From CAYUWG01 sp964448285 (GTDB lineage Bacteria; Bacteroidota; Ignavibacteria; SZUA-365), in contig CAYUWG010000049.1 in the NCBI GenBank assembly GCA_964448285.1, forward strand, positions 1 through 29,768: DNA of 29,768 nt, written 5' to 3'. Below are positions 24,484 to 29,768 of this stretch, piece by piece. Below the pieces are notes generated by a model, which was not told where the DNA came from, made no database searches, and was given only the letters and a program-made list of their open reading frames with translations. The translations under genes were made by a program, and so were the position numbers. Positions within the stretch are counted from its first letter, which is position 1. The number at the start of each line of letters is the position of its first letter.

Positions 24484-27065
24484 TGTGCTGAACGCGTGAT
24501 GATTTCTACAGCATCCTTCAGCACATCGTCGAGGCCCGAAACGTCCTTTGCCCCCGCGGTCGCGAGATGCGGACGACCGCCGCCTCCGCCACCCAAGCGC
24601 TTTGCGATCACACCGACGATCTCCCCAGCCTTTATTCCACGCTCTTTTATCAGGTCATCGGTTACGACGCAGACGAGCGACACTTTCCCTTCGATCTCTG
24701 CCGCGAGCAGGCCGACGCCGGATTTCAGTTTTTCACGCAACACGTCGCCGATGGATTTCAGTTGTTCGGCATCGGAAGCGCTCATGCGCGCGACAACGAT
24801 ACGACTGCCGTTCCACATTCGGGCGCTAGCGACCAGCTTTTCGATTTCGGATTCGGCGCTCTGAAGTGTATAGCGTGAAAGTTCTTTCTCAAGACGATGA
24901 ATCGTATCGTGAAGCGTCTCGCTTGATTGTTCCTGCTCGTCAAGTTTCCGATGAAGCTCGCGGATGTATTTCGCAACGCCTTCGGCGGTAACCGCTTCGA
25001 TTCGTCGCGTGCCGCTTGCGATACTGCTCTCATGGAGAATCTTGAACAAACCGATCTCTGAAGTATTGCGCACGTGCGTGCCGCCACAAAACTCCTTCGA
25101 ATACTCTCCGACCTGCACGACGTTCACGGTGTCGCCGTACTTGTCCCCGAAAAACATCAGAGCACCCATCTTCCGTGCTTCATCGAAGGGAAGGCCACGG
25201 TGGTGCTGAATAGGTATCATCTCCATGATCTTTTCATTGACCTGCGCCTCGATGTCGATCAACTCTTCTTCGTTCACTTTCGAAAAATGCGAAAAGTCGA
25301 AACGAAGGTGGTCGGGCGCAACGAGCGATCCTGCCTGCTGGACATGGGTTCCGAGAATGTTGCGAAGAGCGGCGTGAAGCAAGTGCGTAGCGGTGTGATT
25401 GCGCATGATCGCGTTTCGCCTTCGACGATCGACGATAGCGCGCACTTCCTGTCCCGGTTCGAAACCAGCTTGACCTTCCACGACGTGAATACTGTTCGAT
25501 TCATCCTTCATCATGCCTGCTACTTCATAGCGTACCTCGGCACCGTTGAGCCATCCAGTATCGCTGACCTGCCCGCCGGCTTCGGTATAGAAGGGAGTCC
25601 GGTCAAGAACGACATACGTCAGTTGATCGCCGCGATGAATGCCGAGAACCTGTGTTTCAATTTCAAGGGCATCGTAGCCTGCAAACTGCGGCTCGACACT
25701 CGTCCGTGGTTTGACTTCAAGTTCGATCTGTGCATCCTTCGCACCGGTAACCATGATGCGGCTTTTCGTTGCTGCACGCGATCGCTCTTTCTGCTGTTCA
25801 AGAAGTTCTTCGAAGCGGGCTTGATCAACAGCGTATCCTCGTTCCTTTGCAAGAAGAGTCGTTAGATCGATTGGAAATCCGAATGTATCGTAAAGCTTGA
25901 ATGCGTCTTCACCGGGCATGGCGGCTTGCGATGACTTCTTCAACGTCGCGATGATGTCCTCGAATATCTCCAAACCTCTGTCGAGCGTCGCATTGAAGCT
26001 CTCCTCTTCCGCGCGAATGACGCGTTCGATCAGTGCCTTCTGCGAGATGATCTCCGGAAAGACGTCGCCCATCGTGTGCGCAAGCGTTTCGACTATCTTC
26101 CAGATGAACGGCTCGTGCATACCGAGATTCCGTCCGAATCGGGATGCGCGTCGAAGGATCCTTCGAAGGACGTATCCACGTCCTTCGTTACCCGGTATAG
26201 CGCCGTCGGCAATTGCGAACGCAAGCATCCGCACGTGATCCGCAACGACACGCATCGCAACCTGAAACACTTCCCCTTCATACGGCTTACCGGTAACGGC
26301 CTCGATTCTCTCGATGATTGGCGTGAAGACGTCGGTATCGTAATTCGATTTCTTCCCCTGAAGGATAGCGCAAACACGCTCGAATCCCATTCCCGTATCG
26401 ACATGTTTTGCCGGCAGTTCAGATAAGACACCTGACTCATCGCGATTGTACTGGATGAATACGAGATTCCATATCTCCATCACTTCAGGAACACCGGCAT
26501 TCACGAGAGCCGCCCCTGAACCATCCGGAGTGAGGTCGATATGAATTTCAGAGCACGGACCGCAAGGGCCTGTTTCGCCCATCTCCCAGAAGTTGTCCTT
26601 CTCGTCGAATCGATGCACGTGCGACGGTATGATATCGGTGACCTCCGTCCAAAGCGCATGCGCTTCGTCGTCGTCGCGAAACACCGTTGCGTGCAAACGG
26701 TCCTTCGGAAGTTTCCAAACGCTCGTAAGGAGTTCCCACGCCCACATGATCGCTTCGCGTTTGTAGTAATCGCCGAAGCTCCAATTGCCTAACATCTCGA
26801 AGAACGTATGGTGATACGTATCGCGCCCGACTTCTTCGAGGTCGTTGTGCTTGCCGGAGACCCGAATGCACTTCTGCGTATCGGCTGCGCGCGCATAGTC
26901 TCGCTTGCCCTGCCCGAGGAAGACATCCTTGAATTGATTCATCCCGGCATTGGTGAAAAGCAGGGTCGGGTCGTCATGTGGAACGACCGGAGCGCTCTGA
27001 ACGATGCGATGCTGTTTGGATTGAAAGAAGTCGAGGAAGGATTGGCGTATTTGGCGAGAGGTCAT
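24480..27065 (-). CDS. alaS: Alanyl-tRNA synthetase
   Basis: A full-length 861-residue enzyme. The class II catalytic core begins at SRQIRQSFLDFFQSKQHRIV and PTLLFTNAGMNQFKDVFLG; the editing domain has HTATH (557-561) and CGGTH with Cys660 and His664. The C-terminal domain contains the glycine-rich GGGGGGRPHLATAGAKD. It charges tRNA-Ala and edits Ser/Gly-tRNA-Ala. The gene starts eight bases after the restriction endonuclease stop with no clear ribosome site of its own, and ends overlapping the GGGP synthase start by four bases. Confidence 0.97.
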   Translation of the reverse strand: MTSRQIRQSFLDFFQSKQHRIVQSAPVVPHDDPTLLFTNAGMNQFKDVFLGQGKRDYARAADTQKCIRVSGKHNDLEEVGRDTYHHTFFEMLGNWSFGDYYKREAIMWAWELLTSVWKLPKDRLHATVFRDDDEAHALWTEVTDIIPSHVHRFDEKDNFWEMGETGPCGPCSEIHIDLTPDGSGAALVNAGVPEVMEIWNLVFIQYNRDESGVLSELPAKHVDTGMGFERVCAILQGKKSNYDTDVFTPIIERIEAVTGKPYEGEVFQVAMRVVADHVRMLAFAIADGAIPGNEGRGYVLRRILRRASRFGRNLGMHEPFIWKIVETLAHTMGDVFPEIISQKALIERVIRAEEESFNATLDRGLEIFEDIIATLKKSSQAAMPGEDAFKLYDTFGFPIDLTTLLAKERGYAVDQARFEELLEQQKERSRAATKSRIMVTGAKDAQIELEVKPRTSVEPQFAGYDALEIETQVLGIHRGDQLTYVVLDRTPFYTEAGGQVSDTGWLNGAEVRYEVAGMMKDESNSIHVVEGQAGFEPGQEVRAIVDRRRRNAIMRNHTATHLLHAALRNILGTHVQQAGSLVAPDHLRFDFSHFSKVNEEELIDIEAQVNEKIMEMIPIQHHRGLPFDEARKMGALMFFGDKYGDTVNVVQVGEYSKEFCGGTHVRNTSEIGLFKILHESSIASGTRRIEAVTAEGVAKYIRELHRKLDEQEQSSETLHDTIHRLEKELSRYTLQSAESEIEKLVASARMWNGSRIVVARMSASDAEQLKSIGDVLREKLKSGVGLLAAEIEGKVSLVCVVTDDLIKERGIKAGEIVGVIAKRLGGGGGGRPHLATAGAKDVSGLDDVLKDAVEIITRSAQ

Positions 27066-27073
27066 GATCGAAA

Positions 27074-28816
27074 TTAGATTGGAAGCGACTGGGAACGAAG
27101 CAAGTGGTACTTATTCATGAGGATTTTCTGCTCAGCAGGATACATTTGTGGATCATTGCAAACCTGTGCGAGATGCTTCCGCATGTTCTCGTCCTTTATG
27201 CAAGAGACGAGGTAAGGAAAACTACAGAAGACAATCTTGTCCTTTATCCTCAGCGTATCCTGAAGCTGGATATAGAATTCCGCCTTTTCAAATTCCGATT
27301 CGACTAACAGAAGTGCACAGTTGGTCTTTACACCGTCGCAGTAATCCTGATAGTTCACAATTTCGCGTCGAACTACCTTTGTGAAAGAGAGATTCTCGTT
27401 CCACTCTTCTGCGCTTTTACATTCGATGAGGTAGGCGATATCATTGATCACGAGTAAATCAGGGTTGTTCTCGGCTGTATTCTTCAGTGAAGGGGAAACG
27501 AGGTTTTCGAACTGACGCTGATACTTGTTCGCATTGAATCGCAGAAGCCGCAGAGCGATGCAGCTGTCATACTCAAACTGCACTTTGAATATCTCGCGGC
27601 GTGGTAGCGCAATACTCCACAACTGGGATTGTCGCGATCGTTCAATTTCACCTGAATCGGATATAAGCGTTCCGTGCAGATGCCGATAGAGAGATAGATG
27701 CAAATCGTCAAGTGTTGCAACGACACCTAAAGCTTTTTTACCTATCTCGTAGTATTCGGATACTGTATCCTGATACTCCGATGGGATATCAATGTAAAAG
27801 TCTAACTCGAACAGTTCGTCTTTGGAAATCGCGTCGAGTTTCTTGCCAATACACGAGTAATCCTTTGAGAGTGCTCGAAGGAGCTTTTCATTTGTCTCAT
27901 GCTTTAATTCAAGCTCCGAATCGAGGTGGGGCGTACTCTTTAAGAATGATTTACTGAATCTTTTGCGTTCCTTCAAAGCGGCAAGAAGAAGCAACAGCAA
28001 TGCGGCTTTCCTTTCCTTATTCGTTCCAAGATCTTCGAACCAAATAGGTTCATAGTCCTGTGCAACTGAAAGAACGGTCCGTCCCTTCATCGTAATGTGA
28101 TAGGCTCCATCCGAATCATCATTGAGGAGTCCCACTTGTTCACACCATGTGAGAATGGGTTTGATAGAGCGATCTAATTCCTTCAGGTCTTCACTCGTGA
28201 GTTTTACTTTTTTCGCGAAGAGTTTGGCCCCTTGCACTGACCGGTAACTGGGATCGAATACCTGCTCCAAAAGCTTCTTCCCTTTCGATGTACTGAGTTC
28301 AGACTCGCTTCGAATTTTCCCAAGAAGAAAGTACAGCTGCTCAATCCTCATTGGGAAAACGTTTAGCGCCTGAAGGATTAAAACAACAGGGCGGTAGCGA
28401 TAGTCCTTGAAATGATCGTGGCCGTAATGCGCATTGGTGAAACGAAGCTTCAAGATGGCAGTCGTGAAGACAATGTTCTCGTCGAAATCCTTCGGACATT
28501 CCTCCCTGAACTCATACCGGGTGAGCTTTTCACCCAATGGTGTCGGTGAATAATAGAACTCGCCCCCAAGTCTTTTTCGCTTCAGCAAACCCAGGTACGT
28601 GCATGCGGCAAGATGATCGCGAGACCTTCTTCCCTGTCGATCTCTTGGTCGAAGCTTACTGTATCTGCTGAGTTGATACTCCGTGAGACTTCGTGAGAAC
28701 GAGACCGATGTTGGTGGCGTGATTTGCGTAATCTCGTTTACTGTGAATCGCAGCCGATACAGGTTGTGTACGCGTGTGATTGGTGGTACGCGAACCGTAT
28801 GTTTGCCGTCGCTCAC
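27074..28816 (-). CDS. PD-(D/E)XK nuclease, probable type II restriction endonuclease
   Basis: A 580-residue protein of no named family I can confirm. Near residue 453 it has NPDLLVINDIAYLIECK: Asp453, then eleven residues, then Glu465-Cys-Lys467, the PD-(D/E)XK nuclease active site. The first ~110 residues include a winged-helix-like segment (AACTYLGLLKRKRLGGEFYY, SPTPLGEKLTRYE) likely to bind DNA, and a second such segment (CEQVGLLNDDSDGAYHITMK) lies near residues 225-245. It starts with GTG overlapping the methyltransferase stop by four bases, the arrangement of a restriction-modification pair. It probably cuts DNA at the site protected by that methyltransferase; the target sequence is unknown. 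alaS follows by eight bases. Confidence 0.75.
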   Translation of the reverse strand: MSDGKHTVRVPPITRVHNLYRLRFTVNEITQITPPTSVSFSRSLTEYQLSRYSKLRPRDRQGRRSRDHLAACTYLGLLKRKRLGGEFYYSPTPLGEKLTRYEFREECPKDFDENIVFTTAILKLRFTNAHYGHDHFKDYRYRPVVLILQALNVFPMRIEQLYFLLGKIRSESELSTSKGKKLLEQVFDPSYRSVQGAKLFAKKVKLTSEDLKELDRSIKPILTWCEQVGLLNDDSDGAYHITMKGRTVLSVAQDYEPIWFEDLGTNKERKAALLLLLLAALKERKRFSKSFLKSTPHLDSELELKHETNEKLLRALSKDYSCIGKKLDAISKDELFELDFYIDIPSEYQDTVSEYYEIGKKALGVVATLDDLHLSLYRHLHGTLISDSGEIERSRQSQLWSIALPRREIFKVQFEYDSCIALRLLRFNANKYQRQFENLVSPSLKNTAENNPDLLVINDIAYLIECKSAEEWNENLSFTKVVRREIVNYQDYCDGVKTNCALLLVESEFEKAEFYIQLQDTLRIKDKIVFCSFPYLVSCIKDENMRKHLAQVCNDPQMYPAEQKILMNKYHLLRSQSLPI

Positions 28817-29768
28817 TTTTTCACAAAGACGTTTATGTATTCCTTATCCACCATCTCGCCGCCATGTTCAGCGTGGACGTGCGACAAACCCTTGGACTCT
28901 CGCGGTACGCTACGTACGAGCGGCTTTCGCACGTCAAATCCAACATCATGAGCTATTTCGTTGAAACATTCATGTGTCGGAATCACAACTTGCTGAACTG
29001 TCGAATTCCCAATCACGACAGTTGCGTGGCCGCCTTTTTTGAGCACCCGATGCATTTCACGAAATGTGGATTCCATATCCACAAAGTATTTGTAGAGGAT
29101 ATACCCCTTCTTTCTGTTCTTTGTAGAGACAGCTTCAATATGTTCATTCGTAAACGGAAGATGAAACTTGTAATCCCTGCTGTATTGATTCGCATAAACG
29201 CGTTCGGTTCCGATAAAGAGTTCATCAAGCTTCGTGAGCTCGTTTTCGCCTAACCAGTAGAGCGATAGCTTATGCATGCGTACGTAATCCATAGCGTATG
29301 CATAGGGAGGACTTGTTACGATCAAGTGAACGTGCTCTTCAGGAAGCGCGATTTCCCGTGCGTCGTTTCCAACAATCCGTGCACGGACATCATTCATTCG
29401 CACTGCATCGGAGAACTGAATGATGTCAATGGACATTCGGTCGAGCTTAGCTTTGAACACTTTTATCGTGTCGGGTTTTGCACGTGCTTCCTTTCGGAGC
29501 TTCGGATTTCGCTCTTCGGTTCGCGCATTGGAGACTTTCTTAACGATTGATGAAAAGGCGACCAGTGCAAGCGTACGCATCGCTTCGTTTTCAATCTTCA
29601 TTATCTCATGTCTGATTGCAGCTAACTCAATGATCACTTCTGGGAGAAACCACCTTTCAAAGTTCTCAAACGATGGTACCCACAGATCAAACGATGATGA
29701 AAGATTGTCTGTTGGAGCAAAGCCAAAGAACCGTGTCCCAATATGTTTGCTGACTAAGGAGGCGATAT
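28813..29768 (-). CDS. DNA methyltransferase (N4-cytosine/N6-adenine type), N-terminus beyond right edge
   Basis: The frame is open through the right edge; 317 C-terminal codons are visible. The catalytic motif IV appears as VTSPPYAYAMDYVRMHKLSL (29302-29316 for TSPPY), preceded by GNDAREI and followed by GGHATVVIGNSTVQ near the C-terminus. TSPPY indicates exocyclic amino methylation of adenine or cytosine. The SAM-binding FxGxG motif is not in the visible part and is expected upstream, off the edge. A GTG at 29637 is an internal alternative, but the in-frame sequence before it (DLWVPSFENFERWFLPEVI) reads as protein. The gene ends overlapping the endonuclease start as GTGA. It should protect the host DNA from that nuclease. 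Confidence 0.85.
   Translation of the reverse strand, partial: IASLVSKHIGTRFFGFAPTDNLSSSFDLWVPSFENFERWFLPEVIIELAAIRHEIMKIENEAMRTLALVAFSSIVKKVSNARTEERNPKLRKEARAKPDTIKVFKAKLDRMSIDIIQFSDAVRMNDVRARIVGNDAREIALPEEHVHLIVTSPPYAYAMDYVRMHKLSLYWLGENELTKLDELFIGTERVYANQYSRDYKFHLPFTNEHIEAVSTKNRKKGYILYKYFVDMESTFREMHRVLKKGGHATVVIGNSTVQQVVIPTHECFNEIAHDVGFDVRKPLVRSVPRESKGLSHVHAEHGGEMVDKEYINVFVKK

Noticed and set aside
27074..28816. Assignment of the nuclease to the AlwI restriction family
   Set aside because: Size and partner gene would fit, but I could not recognise AlwI-specific motifs; only the PD-(D/E)XK site and winged-helix-like parts are supported.
1..29768. CRISPR arrays, insertion sequences, transposases, integrases
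   Set aside because: No regularly spaced repeats, no transposase or integrase motifs and no flanking inverted repeats were seen in any part of the window.

Overview
The window looks like part of a genome from the Bacteroidota/Chlorobiota/Kapaibacteriota side of the FCB group, probably an assembled metagenome. The evidence is a type IX secretion (T9SS) pair porU-porV, a secreted protein with a T9SS-type C-terminal sorting domain, a SusC-like plug-and-barrel receptor with an N-terminal carboxypeptidase-regulatory-like domain, and three promoters fitting the Bacteroidota pattern TTG-N19/20-TAnnTTTG. Kapabacteria or Ignavibacteria is my best guess from overall flavour, but this is inference and cannot be settled without a search. 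There is one 100-N scaffold gap flanked by an identical 55-base overlap, which points to a short-read assembly join.

Layout. Positions 1-9893 (minus strand) form a surface and secretion block: a Wzx/MATE-like flippase, the T9SS sortase-like protease PorU, the outer-membrane shuttle PorV with its own promoter, a terminator, then a large secreted M6-peptidase-like protein that runs off the left edge and has lost its zinc motif. Positions 9894-12547 hold the gap, a free methionine-R-sulfoxide reductase (minus), a small outer-membrane beta-barrel protein (plus), tRNA-Lys and tRNA-Leu behind a clear promoter, and a periplasmic TPR protein ending at a terminator.

Positions 12546-17638 (minus) are a tight five-gene operon: TlpA-like thioredoxin, MauE/DoxX-like membrane protein, PduO-type cob(I)alamin adenosyltransferase, deoxynucleoside kinase and a TonB-dependent receptor. 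The first two suggest envelope thiol redox work. The adenosyltransferase makes cobalamin or a corrinoid a reasonable, unproven, guess for the receptor's substrate. Divergent from it is dapD (lysine/peptidoglycan precursor synthesis), followed by a structured leader RNA and a ribosomal protein S1-like gene with long acidic tails.

Positions 21093-29768 (minus) read, in transcription order: a DNA methyltransferase entering from the right edge, a PD-(D/E)XK restriction-type endonuclease overlapping it by four bases, alaS, a GGGP/PcrB-type prenyl transferase overlapping alaS by four bases, a CpoB/YbgF-like lipoprotein, and oligoendopeptidase F. The restriction-modification pair sits eight bases upstream of the essential alaS, so it appears co-transcribed with housekeeping genes.

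The most interesting items are the pseudoknot-capable leader upstream of S1, the predicted catalytically dead M6-like T9SS cargo, and the restriction-modification pair wired into the alaS operon.
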